From Pseudomonas fortuita (GTDB lineage: Bacteria; Pseudomonadota; Gammaproteobacteria; Pseudomonadales; Pseudomonadaceae): a stretch of 64,000 bases of DNA. The number at the start of each line of letters is the position of its first letter. Position 1 is the stretch's first letter. Positions 1-9,852 of the stretch are shown piece by piece. The translations under genes and the position numbers were made by a program. The notes under the pieces were generated by a model. That model did not search any database, was not told where the DNA came from, and saw only the letters and a program-made list of their open reading frames with translations. The DNA lies in the NCBI RefSeq assembly GCF_026898135.2, contig NZ_CP114035.2:1467501-1531500 (forward strand), in the 5' to 3' direction.

Positions 1-466
1 CTATCACGGCGCTCACTGCTGCGGGCGCCTCACGGGCTTTGCTCAACCCGTCGACGTGATCGTGCAGCAACTCGGTAATCAGGAAAAAGTCCTGGATCAG
101 CCCAAGTTTCGAGCTGGTGTATCCATAACCGATCAGCCCCGGTACCCGGGCGCCTCGCTTGGCCGCTTCACGCGTGTTAATCAGCTCTTCAATGGGCCAG
201 TCGTACATCCCGTTGCGCTTTGGGTTACCACGTTGCATGCGCCATTTTTTTTTCAGTGAGTCGAGCTTTTCGCGTTTGGCAAAAAGCTTGCTGGCGCTAC
301 ACGGGAGCGGCGCACTCACGCGTTTGGCGGTTGGCGTCTGTTCCACCAACTGCTCGATAGCTTGCCGGGTATGGCTGGGGAGGACGGTTTGAAAATGCAG
401 GGTGGCATCACGATAACGCACAACATGGGGGTACTCGTTTTGCCAAACCCGGGGATCGCCTACCAC
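1..466 (-). CDS. Lipopolysaccharide kinase, InaA/WaaP-like family (3' end beyond window)
   Basis: Partial gene of about 155 visible codons, read leftward off the window edge. The start is a GTG at 464-466 with AAGGAT about 6 bases upstream and an in-frame stop just before it, which fixes the N-terminus. The visible part carries a basic stretch (KREKLDSLKKKWRMQRGN), then REAAKRGARVPGLIGYGY and GLIQDFFLITELL, the pattern of the N-lobe of Kdo/heptose LPS kinases. These phosphorylate LPS core sugars in the cytoplasm. The neighbouring pgi and wecB suit an LPS locus. The catalytic loop lies outside the window, so the substrate is unknown. Confidence 0.7.
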   Translation of the reverse strand, partial: MVGDPRVWQNEYPHVVRYRDATLHFQTVLPSHTRQAIEQLVEQTPTAKRVSAPLPCSASKLFAKREKLDSLKKKWRMQRGNPKRNGMYDWPIEELINTREAAKRGARVPGLIGYGYTSSKLGLIQDFFLITELLHDHVDGLSKAREAPAAVSAVI

Positions 467-750
467 GTCACATCCTTATGGAATCAAAATGCCATCAGCC
501 TAATGGATCCAATGATACATTTCTCTGCCTTATTCCGTACACTTTTTTACAATTCTGCACGATGAGCGGGAGAAGTCACCTTCATGGCTGGCAACCGGCT
601 ATTAGCAGCACATACAATGCCAGGTTGCTTTACATGGGCACGCAAGCACCAAGCAGTCTTTCAGTTCAGGGGCCAAACAGTTGCTGCTACCCAGGCCCCG
701 CTGCAGTGGGGCTATTCAAGGAACGATGTACATGAAGGAACCGAGTTGCA

Positions 751-2415
751 ATGTCGTATTACCGTAACCCCCATGATGTAACGCGCATGCCCGCCTGGCA
801 GGCGCTGAATGAACATCGCAAAGCCATGCAAGGCTTCAGCATGCGCGAAGCCTTCGCCGCCGATGCCCAACGCTTTGACCAGTTCTCCCTGAGCTGCTGC
901 GGCCTGTTCCTCGACTACTCGAAAAACCTGATCACCGAACAAAGCCGCGACCTGCTGGTGAACCTGGCCAACGAAGTGGGCCTGCAGGGCGCCATCAAGT
1001 CGATGTTCAGCGGCGAAATCATCAACGCTTCCGAAGGCCGCCCGGTGCTGCACACCGCCCTGCGCCGGCCGGTGGGCGACAAGCTCAGCGTCAACGGCGT
1101 GGACGTCATGCCGGAAGTGCACAAGGTGCTCAACCAAATCACTGAACTGGTCGGGCGCATCCATTGTGGCCAGTGGCGCGGCTACAACGAGACGCCGATC
1201 ACCGACGTGGTCAACATTGGCATCGGTGGCTCGTTCCTTGGCCCCGAGCTGGTTTCCGAAGCGCTACTGCCTTACGCTCAGCGTGGCGTACGCTGCCACT
1301 ACCTGGCGAACATCGACGGCAGTGAATTCCACGAGCTCTCGGCCAACCTGCGCGCCGAAACCACCCTGTTCATCGTCTCGTCGAAGTCGTTCAACACCCT
1401 CGAGACCCTGAAAAACGCCATGGCTGCGCGTACCTGGTACCTGGCCCAGGGCGGCTCGGAAGCCGAGCTGTACCGCCATTTCATCGCGGTTTCCAGCAAC
1501 AAGGCCGCCGCAGTGGCGTTCGGCATTCGCGAAGAGAACATCTTCCCGATGTGGGACTGGGTGGGTGGGCGCTATTCGCTATGGTCGGCCATCGGCCTGC
1601 CCATTGCCCTGGCCATCGGCACCGCCAACTTCAAGGAGCTGCTGTCAGGTGCCCACACCATGGACCAGCACTTCCAGACCGCGCCGTTCGACAAGAACAT
1701 GCCGGTGCTGCTGGCCCTGCTGGGTGTGTGGTATGGCAATTTCTGGGGCGCGAGCAGCCACGCGATCCTGCCGTACGACCACTACCTGCGCAACATTACC
1801 AAGCACCTGCAGCAGCTGGACATGGAGTCCAACGGCAAGAGCGTGCTGCAGGACGGCGCCCCGGTGAAAACCGCCACCGGCCCGGTGATCTGGGGCGGCG
1901 TCGGCTGTAACGGCCAGCATGCCTACCACCAGTTGTTGCACCAGGGCACCCAGCTGATTCCGGCCGACTTCATCGTGCCGGTCGTGAGCTTCAACCCGGT
2001 GGCCGACCATCATCAGTGGCTGTACGCCAACTGCCTGTCGCAGAGCCAGGCGCTGATGCAGGGCAAGACACGTGAAGAAGCCGAGGCCGAACTGCGCAGC
2101 AAAGGCCTGAACGAAGTGGACATCGAGAAGCTGGCCCCGCACAAGGTGATCCCGGGCAACCGCCCTAGCAACACCCTGGTAGTGGAGCGCATCAGCCCTC
2201 GCCGCTTGGGCGCGCTGGTGGCGATGTACGAGCACAAAGTGTTCGTGCAGAGCGTCATCTGGGGCATCAACGCCTTTGACCAGTGGGGCGTGGAGCTGGG
2301 CAAAGAGCTGGGCAAGGGTGTGTACCAACGCCTGGTTGGCACCCTGGAAGACAGCGCCGAAGACGGCTCCACCCAGGGGCTGATCGATTACTTCCGGGGT
2401 AGGCATCGCGGTTGA
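751..2415 (+). CDS. pgi: Glucose-6-phosphate isomerase
   Basis: Interconverts glucose-6-phosphate and fructose-6-phosphate in the cytosol, supplying hexose phosphates for LPS and exopolysaccharide sugars. The product is 554 aa, close to the roughly 550 aa of E. coli Pgi. Both family signatures are visible: [15 protein letters not shown] in the middle and [14 protein letters not shown] near the C-terminus, with [12 protein letters not shown] and [11 protein letters not shown] for phosphate binding. The ATG at 751 gives the expected [11 protein letters not shown]-terminus; the AAGGA box is rather far, about 10 bases upstream. It stands alone between a divergent LPS kinase and convergent wecB. 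Confidence 0.95.
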   Translation: MSYYRNPHDVTRMPAWQALNEHRKAMQGFSMREAFAADAQRFDQFSLSCCGLFLDYSKNLITEQSRDLLVNLANEVGLQGAIKSMFSGEIINASEGRPVLHTALRRPVGDKLSVNGVDVMPEVHKVLNQITELVGRIHCGQWRGYNETPITDVVNIGIGGSFLGPELVSEALLPYAQRGVRCHYLANIDGSEFHELSANLRAETTLFIVSSKSFNTLETLKNAMAARTWYLAQGGSEAELYRHFIAVSSNKAAAVAFGIREENIFPMWDWVGGRYSLWSAIGLPIALAIGTANFKELLSGAHTMDQHFQTAPFDKNMPVLLALLGVWYGNFWGASSHAILPYDHYLRNITKHLQQLDMESNGKSVLQDGAPVKTATGPVIWGGVGCNGQHAYHQLLHQGTQLIPADFIVPVVSFNPVADHHQWLYANCLSQSQALMQGKTREEAEAELRSKGLNEVDIEKLAPHKVIPGNRPSNTLVVERISPRRLGALVAMYEHKVFVQSVIWGINAFDQWGVELGKELGKGVYQRLVGTLEDSAEDGSTQGLIDYFRGRHRG

Positions 2416-2438
2416 TCCGTCAGCCAACTTGCTCGGCA

Positions 2439-2461
2439 GGGGGCTACGCAATAGCCCCCTT
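2439..2461. terminator. Hairpin between convergent pgi and wecB
   Basis: GGGGGCTA and TAGCCCCC form a perfect 8-bp stem with a 5-base loop, 24 bases after the pgi stop. The following T-run is short, so it may be a weak terminator in the pgi direction. Confidence 0.6.
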
Positions 2462-2480
2462 CGCTGCCTGGAACGGCTGG

Positions 2481-3623
2481 CTATGCGCTTTTCAAGCTCA
2501 TACAAAAACTGGCTAGCGCTTGAACTATGCGGTCACATGCCTTGCCATCGCCATAGGGGTTCTGCGCCACGCTCATTTGACGGTAGGCGCGCTCATCCGT
2601 CAGCAACCTGGCCAGCTCCCCGACTATGACGTCAACCTGCGTGCCGACCAGTTTCACGGTCCCCGCCGCTACCGCCTCCGGCCGCTCTGTGGTATCGCGC
2701 ATCACCAGCACGGGTTTGCCCAGCGCTGGTGCTTCCTCCTGAATACCGCCGGAGTCGGTGAGTATCACGTATGCACGGGTCATCAGATAAACGAACGGCA
2801 AGTAGTCCAGCGGCTCGATCAGGTGGATGTTGCTCACGTCCGCCAGCAACCGCGTTACCGGCTCACGTACGTTAGGGTTAAGGTGCACCGGGTACACCAT
2901 GTCTACCTCAGGGAACTGCCGCGCGGTTTGCACCAGGGCCTGGCAAATGCGGTCAAAGCCATCACCAAAGTTCTCTCGCCGGTGGCCTGTAATCAATACC
3001 ATCTGCCGATCAGCCGCAAGGTATTGGAACATGTGCTCGAATTGAGCCCTCAGTGTTGGCACCTCAAGTTTGCGCACCACTTGCAGCAAGGCATCGATCA
3101 CTGTATTGCCGGTGATGAAAACACTGGCGTGGTCGATGCCTTCGCGCAGCAAATTATCGTGCGAGATGGCGGTAGGGGCGAAGTGCAGTGCGGCTAGCGC
3201 ACCGGTCAGGCGCCGGTTGCCCTCCTCGGGCCAGGGCGAATACAGGTTATGGGTGCGCAGGCCGGCCTCAACGTGGGCGATCGGGATTTGTTGGTAGTAC
3301 GCCGCCAGGCTGGTGGCAAAGGTGGTGGCCGTGTCGCCGTGCACCAGCACCATGTCGGGCTTGAATTCAGCCAGTATGGGTTTGATGCCATGCAAAATCG
3401 CGGTGGTTACGCCAGTCAGGTCCTGGCCGGGTTGCATGATGTTCAAGTCGTACTCGGGGCTGATCTCGAACAGTTTCAGCACCTGGTCGAGCATTTGCCG
3501 ATGCTGGCCGGTAACGCACACGCGTGACTCGAAGCGGGGGTCGTTAGCAAGCTGAAGGGCCAAGGGGGCCATCTTGATGGCTTCTGGGCGGGTACCGAAC
3601 ACGATGAGGGTCTTGAGAGGCAC
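2481..3623 (-). CDS. wecB: UDP-N-acetylglucosamine 2-epimerase (non-hydrolysing)
   Basis: Converts UDP-GlcNAc to UDP-ManNAc, a precursor for O-antigen or other surface glycans. I place the start at a GTG at 3621-3623, preceded by AGAGGA at 8 bases and giving [17 protein letters not shown], so the product is 380 aa against 376 for E. coli WecB. The reading frame stays open far upstream but that part shows no homology. Motifs seen are [41 protein letters not shown] and [17 protein letters not shown], all family hallmarks. It sits next to the comEA-like gene that commonly flanks Pseudomonas O-antigen loci. Confidence 0.93.
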   Translation of the reverse strand: MPLKTLIVFGTRPEAIKMAPLALQLANDPRFESRVCVTGQHRQMLDQVLKLFEISPEYDLNIMQPGQDLTGVTTAILHGIKPILAEFKPDMVLVHGDTATTFATSLAAYYQQIPIAHVEAGLRTHNLYSPWPEEGNRRLTGALAALHFAPTAISHDNLLREGIDHASVFITGNTVIDALLQVVRKLEVPTLRAQFEHMFQYLAADRQMVLITGHRRENFGDGFDRICQALVQTARQFPEVDMVYPVHLNPNVREPVTRLLADVSNIHLIEPLDYLPFVYLMTRAYVILTDSGGIQEEAPALGKPVLVMRDTTERPEAVAAGTVKLVGTQVDVIVGELARLLTDERAYRQMSVAQNPYGDGKACDRIVQALASFCMSLKSA

Positions 3624-4049
3624 AGCGGTGGTCCTCTTGCTTGGGTCCTTTAAGCAAACCGGTTTTCCGTGTTGAACAAATCTAGCAGCAGGCCGGCAGG
3701 GTGCCAGCCATGCCGAGGAGATTTGCGGGCCGGCGACAGGTTGCCTGAGAGGCGGGCCATGAGCGGCGGGTGCTGTAGGAGAATGGCCTGGTGCAGGTCG
3801 GCAGCCCGTATCTGACCAACGAGAATCTGCCTGTAAATTTAGCGAAACGCCTATAAAAAATGGGGCGCGGCTGGTGTGGGCGTGCTGACGGCTTTTTTGG
3901 GTAGATGACGTTGAGCCCATTGCAGACAGTTTCTGTAACCATTCGCTACTGTTGGGGGCTGTTTTGCCGCGGGGGCAGGCACTAGGGTTTGTTGCGCAGC
4001 CGAAGGAAAACGGCTGCTGGAAAATGACCAACCCAAGGAGTGTTCTTCA
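3624..4049. other. Intergenic region without a supported gene
   Basis: 426 bases between divergent wecB and the comEA-like gene. Frames on both strands are open but have no ribosome site or recognisable product. There is an A+T-rich stretch around 3834-3862 that could hold promoter elements. I see no repeat or RNA gene. Confidence 0.5.
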
Positions 4050-4385
4050 ATGCGCAACAACGTTCTGTCGTACCTGCTGCTGCCGCTGTTCGCCAGCCTG
4101 TCTTTCTCCCTTAGCGCGGCGCCTGCCAGCGCCACGGCGGTGCCCGAGCCGGTACCGGTGGTGGCCCAAATGCCGACCCAGCAGGCGCCACGGCTTGACC
4201 TGAACAAGGCTGATGCGCTGACGTTGCAGAAGGAGTTGAACGGGATAGGGAAAGCCAAGGCCGAGGCCATCGTCGCCTACCGTGAGGCTAATGGGCCGTT
4301 CGCTTCGGTGGATGAATTGCTGGAGATCAAGGGGATCGGAAACGCGTTGCTGGAGCGTAACCGGGACAAAGTGATGGTGGAGTAA
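4050..4385 (+). CDS. ComEA-family helix-hairpin-helix DNA-binding protein
   Basis: A 111-aa exported protein: residues 1-28 form a signal peptide (basic start, leucine-rich core, ending near SAAPASA), a proline/valine linker follows, and residues about 49-108 form two helix-hairpin-helix motifs (ELNGIGKAKAEAIVAYR and ELLEIKGIGNALLERN). ComEA proteins bind incoming DNA in the periplasm during natural uptake. AAGGAG precedes the ATG at 9 bases. In pseudomonads this gene commonly sits at the downstream edge of the O-antigen cluster. Whether it acts in DNA uptake here is inference. Confidence 0.85.
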   Translation: MRNNVLSYLLLPLFASLSFSLSAAPASATAVPEPVPVVAQMPTQQAPRLDLNKADALTLQKELNGIGKAKAEAIVAYREANGPFASVDELLEIKGIGNALLERNRDKVMVE

Positions 4386-4439
4386 GGGGAGAGGGGGCTG
4401 GGGCTTGTCGCCCTGGCCCTCAATCAAGCGCCTGGTGCG

Positions 4440-4607
4440 TCAGCGGTCTTGGTTGTCCTTTGCGTCCGCTTCGGCATTGCGCTCATGCACCTTGCGCAGT
4501 TGCTCGTCAGTCAGTGGCAGTTTTTTTGCCGTATCGCGCAGCATCATCAGCCCGCCGACGATGGAGCCGAGGGCTATGATGAGGATCAGCCAGGCATACC
4601 AGGGCAT
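4440..4607 (-). CDS. DUF2897 small membrane protein
   Basis: A 55-aa protein with one N-terminal membrane segment ([17 protein letters not shown]) and a charged C-terminal tail ([18 protein letters not shown]). It matches the DUF2897 family of short pseudomonad proteins of unknown function. Two ATGs, 6 bases apart, are possible. I take the inner one (4605-4607) because the AAGGAGT box then lies at a normal 7 bases; the outer one at 4611-4613 would be too close. It is transcribed away from pyrF. Confidence 0.8.
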   Translation of the reverse strand: MPWYAWLILIIALGSIVGGLMMLRDTAKKLPLTDEQLRKVHERNAEADAKDNQDR

Positions 4608-4789
4608 TGTCATACTCCTTAAGCGGGGGGTGTGCAGTGCTTGTACGAAATTTGAGCATTAACCCGTTCCGTTGGTTCAATTATAGAAGCCAGCCGCCGC
4701 TGGGCCAATTCCGTGACCCATGGGCCCCAAAGCCTGCGTCACTTCGTTTACAATGCGCGCCGTTTTCGACTTGCCAAGAGACCCTGCCC

Positions 4790-5491
4790 ATGTCCGCCTG
4801 CCAGACGCCCCTGATCGTCGCCCTGGATTACCCTACCCGTGAGGCCGCCCTGAAGCTGGCTGACCAGCTTGACCCCGCGCTGTGCCGGGTGAAGGTTGGC
4901 AAGGAGCTGTTCACCAGCAGCGCTTCGGGCATTGTCGAAACCCTGTGCGACAAGGGCTTCGAAGTGTTCCTGGACCTCAAGTTCCACGACATCCCCAACA
5001 CCACGGCAATGGCTGTAAAAGCTGCTGCCGAGATGGGTGTGTGGATGGTGAACGTGCATTGCTCCGGTGGCCTGCGCATGATGGCCGCCTGCCGTGAAGT
5101 GCTGGACAAGCGCAGCGGCCAGCAGCCATTGCTGATTGGCGTGACCGTGCTGACCAGCATGGAGCGCGAAGACCTGGCCGGTATTGGCCTGGATGTCGAC
5201 CCGCAAGAGCAGGTATTGCGCCTGGCGGCGCTGGCGCAAAAGGCGGGCATGGACGGTTTGGTGTGTTCGGCGCTGGAGGCCCCGGCGTTGAAGGCGGCGC
5301 ACCCGTCGCTGCAGCTGGTAACCCCGGGCATTCGCCCGGCGGGCAGTGCGCAGGACGACCAGCGTCGTATCCTCACTCCGCGCCAGGCACTGGATGCGGG
5401 TTCGGATTACCTGGTGATCGGCCGACCGATCAGCCAGGCCACAGACCCGGCCCAGGCGCTGGCTGCGGTGGTGGCGCAGATTCGTGGGTAA
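4790..5491 (+). CDS. pyrF: Orotidine-5'-phosphate decarboxylase
   Basis: Catalyses the last step of UMP synthesis, decarboxylating OMP. The 233-aa product starts [18 protein letters not shown]; a longer upstream frame is open but unsupported. The catalytic D-x-K-x-x-D array is visible in [11 protein letters not shown], and the phosphate-binding end is seen in LVTPGIRP and [11 protein letters not shown] possible -10 box TACAAT lies about 40 bases upstream. A strong terminator follows directly. Confidence 0.96.
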   Translation: MSACQTPLIVALDYPTREAALKLADQLDPALCRVKVGKELFTSSASGIVETLCDKGFEVFLDLKFHDIPNTTAMAVKAAAEMGVWMVNVHCSGGLRMMAACREVLDKRSGQQPLLIGVTVLTSMEREDLAGIGLDVDPQEQVLRLAALAQKAGMDGLVCSALEAPALKAAHPSLQLVTPGIRPAGSAQDDQRRILTPRQALDAGSDYLVIGRPISQATDPAQALAAVVAQIRG

Positions 5492-5513
5492 ATAGCCCCC
5501 GGTAATGAAAAAG

Positions 5514-5541
5514 GCCAGCACGCGTGTGCTGGCTTTTTTTT
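5514..5541 (+). terminator. Intrinsic terminator of pyrF
   Basis: GCCAGCAC and GTGCTGGC form a perfect 8-bp stem with loop GCGT, followed by eight T. It lies 22 bases after the pyrF stop. Confidence 0.9.
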
Positions 5542-5591
5542 CGGGCTGGATGAGGTGTGATGGCTGGAAGGTCCGGCAGGGCATTTTCTTT

Positions 5592-5637
5592 GCCTGTGAG
5601 ATCGAGCGCCGCCCGCGCGGCGCTCGATCTCACAGGC
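5592..5637. repeat. Perfect 21-bp inverted repeat, loop CCGC
   Basis: The arms at 5592-5612 and 5617-5637 are exactly complementary (GCCTGTGAGATCGAGCGCCG plus C). It lies between convergent pyrF and the CurA-like gene. It shares the GCCTGTGAG edge with REP elements, but its core is unlike the other repeats in this window. Confidence 0.85.
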
Positions 5638-5687
5638 GCTAAACCCCTCAAGGCACGCGCTTTCAGCCCCAAACGCAACTCACAACG

Positions 5688-6689
5688 TCACACCTTCAGC
5701 ACCAACTTGCCAAAATTCTCCCCACTGAACAGCTTCAGCAACGTCTCAGGGAACGTCTCCAGCCCCTCCACCACATCCTCCTTGCTCTTCACCTGCCCAC
5801 TGGCCAGCCAGCCGGCCATCTCCAGCGCGGCCTTGCCGTAGTCCTTGGCATGGTCCATCACCACAAAGCCTTCCATGCGTGCACGGTTCACCAGCAGCGA
5901 CAGGTAGTTGGCCGGGCCTTTTACCGCTTCCTTGTTGTTGTACTGGCTGATCGCACCGCAAATCACGATGCGGGCCTTGAAGTTGATGCGCGTCAGCACG
6001 GCATCGAGGATGTCGCCGCCCACGTTGTCAAAGTAAACGTCCACACCTTTGGGGCATTCGCGCTTCAAGCCGGCCAGCACGTCTTCGGCCTTGTAGTCGA
6101 TCACCCCGTCAAAGCCCAGTTCATCTTTCAGGTACTGGCACTTCTCGGCCCCGCCGGCAATGCCGACCACGCGGCAGCCTTTGACCTTGGCAATTTGCCC
6201 GACAATGCTGCCCACCGCACCGGCAGCGCCGGAGATGACCACGGTTTCGCCGGCCTTGGGTTGGCCAACTTCCAGCAGGGCGAAGTAGGCGGTCATGCCG
6301 GTCATGCCCAGTGCCGACAGGTAGCGGGGCAGGGGCGCCAGGTTGGGGTCGATCTTGTGCAGGCCCTGGGGCTCGCCGGTGAAGTAGTCTTGCACGCCAA
6401 GGGCGCCACTGACGTGGTCGCCCGGCTTGAACGCCGGGTGGTTGGACGCAACCACTTCGCCCACGCCCAGCGCACGCATGACCTGACCCAGGGCCACGGG
6501 GGGGATGTAGGACTTGCCTTCGTTCATCCAGCCGCGCATGGCGGGGTCCAGCGACAGGTACAGGTTGCGCACCAGCACCTGGCCTTCGCCAGGTTGTTCG
6601 GCGGGTACGCTTTCGAAGGTGAAGTCGTCACGGCGCACTGCGCCGACCGGGCGTTTGGCAAGCAGGAAGCGGCGGTTGGTCTGGGTCAT
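5688..6689 (-). CDS. NADP-dependent 2-alkenal reductase / CurA-like MDR oxidoreductase
   Basis: A 333-aa zinc-free medium-chain dehydrogenase/reductase that reduces the C=C bond of unsaturated carbonyl compounds with NADPH. The N-terminal motif LYLSLDPAMRGWMNE and the central ISGAAGAVGSIVGQIAK nucleotide-binding loop are diagnostic for the leukotriene B4 dehydrogenase/CurA subfamily, as are FDNVGGDILD and CGAISQYN. An AAGGA box lies 7 bases before the ATG. It probably detoxifies reactive alkenals or quinones; the natural substrate cannot be read from the sequence. Confidence 0.88.
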   Translation of the reverse strand: MTQTNRRFLLAKRPVGAVRRDDFTFESVPAEQPGEGQVLVRNLYLSLDPAMRGWMNEGKSYIPPVALGQVMRALGVGEVVASNHPAFKPGDHVSGALGVQDYFTGEPQGLHKIDPNLAPLPRYLSALGMTGMTAYFALLEVGQPKAGETVVISGAAGAVGSIVGQIAKVKGCRVVGIAGGAEKCQYLKDELGFDGVIDYKAEDVLAGLKRECPKGVDVYFDNVGGDILDAVLTRINFKARIVICGAISQYNNKEAVKGPANYLSLLVNRARMEGFVVMDHAKDYGKAALEMAGWLASGQVKSKEDVVEGLETFPETLLKLFSGENFGKLVLKV

Positions 6690-6864
6690 GGCGGGGTCCT
6701 TGTGGGCAATGGAAGATGATAGGTGTTCAATCTACCTTGTTGATGTAGGCAGGTCCCTAACATCACTGACAAGCATGGTAGCTCAACCGTTGGTGTGATG
6801 ATGCTGCCCGGCCTGGCGGTGTCTGACTATGCTCTGAAACCCACCATCCCCTGAGGAGCACGCA

Positions 6865-7626
6865 ATGAGCATGACCTTTTCCGGCCAGGTAGCGCTGGTC
6901 ACTGGCGGCGCTGCCGGCATAGGCCGGGCGACGGCCCTGGCGTTCGCCCATGAGGGCCTGAAGGTGGTGGTGGCCGACCTCGACCCGCTGGGTGGCGAGG
7001 CGACGGTGGCGCAGATTCACGCCGCAGGTGGCGAGGCCTTGTTCATCGCCTGTGACGTTACCCGCGACGCCGAGGTGCGCCAGTTGCACGAGCGCCTGAT
7101 CGCTGCATTCGGCCGGCTGGACTATGCCTACAACAACGCCGGCATCGAGATTGAGCAACACCGCCTGGCCGAAGGCAGTGAGGCGGAGTTCGATGCCATC
7201 ATGGGCGTTAACGTGAAGGGCGTGTGGCTGTGCATGAAGTACCAGCTGCCCTTGCTGCTGGTCCAAGGCGGTGGGGTGATCGTCAATACCGCGTCGGTGG
7301 CGGGGCTGGGTGCGGCGCCAAAGATGAGTATTTACAGCGCCTCCAAGCACGCAGTGATAGGCCTGACCAAGTCGGCGGCCATCGAATACGCCAAGAAGGG
7401 CATCCGTGTGAATGCCGTGTGCCCGGCGGTAATCGATACCGACATGTTCCGCCGCGCCTACGAGGCAGACCCACGCAAAGCCGAGTTCGCCGCCGCCATG
7501 CACCCGGTAGGTCGCATTGGCAAGGTCGAGGAAATTGCCAGCGCCGTGCTGTACCTGTGCAGCGACGGCGCAGCGTTTACCACCGGGCATTGCCTGACGG
7601 TGGATGGCGGGGCTACGGCGATCTGA
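6865..7626 (+). CDS. Short-chain dehydrogenase/reductase, classical type
   Basis: A 253-aa NAD(P)-dependent oxidoreductase. Cofactor motif TGGAAGIGRA is near residue 14, NNAG near residue 92, a catalytic Ser in VNTASVAGLG, YSASK as the YxxxK pair, and the C-terminal end is TTGHCLTVDGGATAI. ADLDPLG after the second strand ends with an acidic residue, which favours NAD(H). GAGGAG sits 6 bases before the ATG. It stands alone; the substrate is unknown. Confidence 0.87.
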   Translation: MSMTFSGQVALVTGGAAGIGRATALAFAHEGLKVVVADLDPLGGEATVAQIHAAGGEALFIACDVTRDAEVRQLHERLIAAFGRLDYAYNNAGIEIEQHRLAEGSEAEFDAIMGVNVKGVWLCMKYQLPLLLVQGGGVIVNTASVAGLGAAPKMSIYSASKHAVIGLTKSAAIEYAKKGIRVNAVCPAVIDTDMFRRAYEADPRKAEFAAAMHPVGRIGKVEEIASAVLYLCSDGAAFTTGHCLTVDGGATAI

Positions 7627-7829
7627 GCCAGGTGCGCATCCATGTCGCCTCTGGGCAGTATTCGCGGGTCGAGGCCCCTAACCGGTATGCGGGGCGACCT
7701 CTGCCAAGCTGAAAACGACACGCTCATAGCTATTTGACACTATTCTGACGCCAGGCCCTTGTTCATCGGCGGGCAACGTTGCCACCCTTGGCCTTCGGGA
7801 TCACCTCGCACGCAGAAGGGGAATCGGCG

Positions 7830-9770
7830 ATGGGCGCGAGCAAGCACGGTGTGCTGGCCAACCTGGGCATGGCCCGCAAACTCGGCCTGGGCTTTGCCTT
7901 GGTGCTGGTGCTGACCCTGGCGGTGGCGGCCATCGGCATCGCCGCGCTGGCCAGCGTTGGCCAGCGCTTCGACAGTTTGCGCCAACTGGCACAGTTCAAT
8001 ACCGACCTGCTGCGCTTGCGTCAGCATGAGCAGGCATTTGCCCTGCGCTCCGATATTCAGCAGGCCGAGGCCTTGCGCAGTGGCCTGCAGGGCTTGGCCG
8101 AGCGCGCCCGTGGCCTGCCGGCGTTGGTGGCCGCAGAAACTGACCTGGCGGCCTACGGCCAGGCGTTCGAGGCTTTCGTAGCAGCGGTGCAGGCCAAGGA
8201 GCTGGCGCTGGACATGGCCAGCTGGTCGGTGTCCAGCGTTGCCAATAACCTTGATGTGCTGCAGGCCGGCCTGGCCGATGACGGCGTCTATACCCTCAAG
8301 CAGTCCCAGGGCCAGCAGGGGGGCGAGTTTCTTGAGCAGGCTGCGCAGGTGGCACAGGTATCGCGGCTGATGTTGCAGGCCATGGACGAAGCGCGCGTAC
8401 GCTTGGAAAAAAGCCGCAAGGGCGAAGAGGGCGTGAGCCAGGCGCGCATTGCCCAGACAGTGGAGGCTGCCAGCCTGGTTGGTCAGTTGCAGGGCACGGT
8501 CAGTGATGCCGGCTACCAGAGCGTGCTGGGCGAAGTGGCGGGGCACATTGGCAGCTTCTCGGAAAAACTCAATGAATATACCGACCAGCTGGCCCGTGAG
8601 CAGGGGCTCAAAGCCCAGTTGCAGGCCAGTGCCGAGCAGGTCACCGGGAGGGTCGACCAGGCCTACCTGACCCAGCAGCAGGCCCTGCAGGCCGAGCTGC
8701 AACGCAATGCTGTGGCCATTGCCTTGGCCACTGCCTTGGCGCTGCTGGTGGGTGTACTGGCTGCCTGGCTGATCACTCGCGCGGTCGTCGGCCCGCTCAA
8801 GCATGTCATCGGCCGCGCCCAGCGCATTGCGGCTGGCGAGCTTGGCTTTGACGCCCAGCCACCGCGGCGCGACGAGGTGGGGCAGTTGATGCAGGCCATG
8901 CAGCAGATGGCGGCGGGCCTGTCGGGCATTGTCAGTGGGTTGCAGCAAGGTATCGAACAACTGGCTGGCAGCGCCCAGGCGTTGTCGGCCGTGACCGAGC
9001 AGACCAACCGTGAGGTGGGCAGCCAGAAGGAGGAAACCGAGCAGGTGGCCACCGCCATGCAGCAGATGACGGCCACTGTGCACGATGTGGCGCGCAATGC
9101 CGAGCAAGCGGCGCAGGCCGCCCAGGCGGCGGACGACAAGGTCGGCTCGGGGCAGCAGGTGGTGCGTCAGAGCATGCAGCGCATCGAGCAGTTGGCGTCG
9201 GCAGCGGAAACGGCCAGCGCCGGCATCGACAGCCTCAGTGCCGAAATCCACACCATCGGCGACGTGCTCGAAGTGATCAAAAGCGTGGCCGAGCAGACCA
9301 ACCTGCTGGCGCTGAATGCCGCCATCGAGGCCGCCCGCGCTGGCGAGCAGGGGCGTGGTTTTGCCGTGGTGGCCGATGAGGTGCGTGCGTTGGCGCGGCG
9401 TACCCGGCAGTCTACCGAGCAGATCGAGGCACTGGTTGCCAGCCTGCGCGGCAATGCCCAGCAGTCGGTGGCGCAGATCCGTGGCAGCACCGAGCTGGTG
9501 CGGTTGGCGGTGGCCGATGCGCTGCACACCGAGAGCGCGTTGGGCAGCATTGCTGCTGCGGTTTCGTTGATCCAGCAGATGAACCAGCAGATTGCTGCGG
9601 CGGCCGAGCAGCAGAGCTCGGTGGCGGAAGAGATCAGCCGCAGTGTCACGCAGATTCGCGGCAGTGCGGATCAGGCGGCGCTGGCAATGCAGGACAATGC
9701 CCGGTCGAGTGTGGAACTGGCGCAGTTAGGCATTGATTTGAAGGGGATGGTGGGGCATTTCAGGTTGTGA
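7830..9770 (+). CDS. Methyl-accepting chemotaxis protein, likely HBM-type sensor
   Basis: A 646-aa membrane chemoreceptor. A first membrane helix (about residues 14-36), a long all-helical periplasmic domain of about 250 residues, a second membrane helix ([22 protein letters not shown]), a HAMP domain and a cytoplasmic signalling domain follow in order. The signalling tip is [20 protein letters not shown]. The size and helical nature of the sensor match the helical bimodular (HBM) class that binds organic acids in P. putida McpS; the ligand is inference. I chose the ATG at 7830 (box AAGGGGAA upstream); an in-frame ATG-like start lies 51 bases earlier. Confidence 0.88.
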   Translation: MGASKHGVLANLGMARKLGLGFALVLVLTLAVAAIGIAALASVGQRFDSLRQLAQFNTDLLRLRQHEQAFALRSDIQQAEALRSGLQGLAERARGLPALVAAETDLAAYGQAFEAFVAAVQAKELALDMASWSVSSVANNLDVLQAGLADDGVYTLKQSQGQQGGEFLEQAAQVAQVSRLMLQAMDEARVRLEKSRKGEEGVSQARIAQTVEAASLVGQLQGTVSDAGYQSVLGEVAGHIGSFSEKLNEYTDQLAREQGLKAQLQASAEQVTGRVDQAYLTQQQALQAELQRNAVAIALATALALLVGVLAAWLITRAVVGPLKHVIGRAQRIAAGELGFDAQPPRRDEVGQLMQAMQQMAAGLSGIVSGLQQGIEQLAGSAQALSAVTEQTNREVGSQKEETEQVATAMQQMTATVHDVARNAEQAAQAAQAADDKVGSGQQVVRQSMQRIEQLASAAETASAGIDSLSAEIHTIGDVLEVIKSVAEQTNLLALNAAIEAARAGEQGRGFAVVADEVRALARRTRQSTEQIEALVASLRGNAQQSVAQIRGSTELVRLAVADALHTESALGSIAAAVSLIQQMNQQIAAAAEQQSSVAEEISRSVTQIRGSADQAALAMQDNARSSVELAQLGIDLKGMVGHFRL

Positions 9771-9797
9771 TTCAGCAGGCTTTGTGAATACGGTCTT

Positions 9798-9837
9798 TGT
9801 GGGAGCGGCCTTGTGTCGCGAAAGGGCCGCTCCCACA
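9798..9837. repeat. REP-type hairpin after the chemoreceptor gene
   Basis: TGTGGGAGCGGCC and its exact complement flank TTGTGTCGCGAAAG. It lies between convergent genes and may also end transcription. Confidence 0.8.
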
Positions 9838-9852
9838 TTTACCGCGTTGCAG

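Noticed and set aside
56..735. Several short rightward open frames left of pgi
   Set aside because: They overlap the partial LPS kinase on the other strand or lie in its promoter region and lack ribosome sites and family matches.
467..750. A JUMPstart/ops element before pgi
   Set aside because: No convincing GGCGGTAG-type core is present on either strand of the gap.
3682..3942. An 86-codon leftward frame between wecB and the comEA-like gene
   Set aside because: No ribosome site, skewed residue content and no family resemblance.
7740..9527. A 595-codon open frame antisense to the chemoreceptor gene
   Set aside because: It is a GC-rich shadow of the true gene: no ribosome site, histidine/glutamine-rich low-complexity product, no domain.
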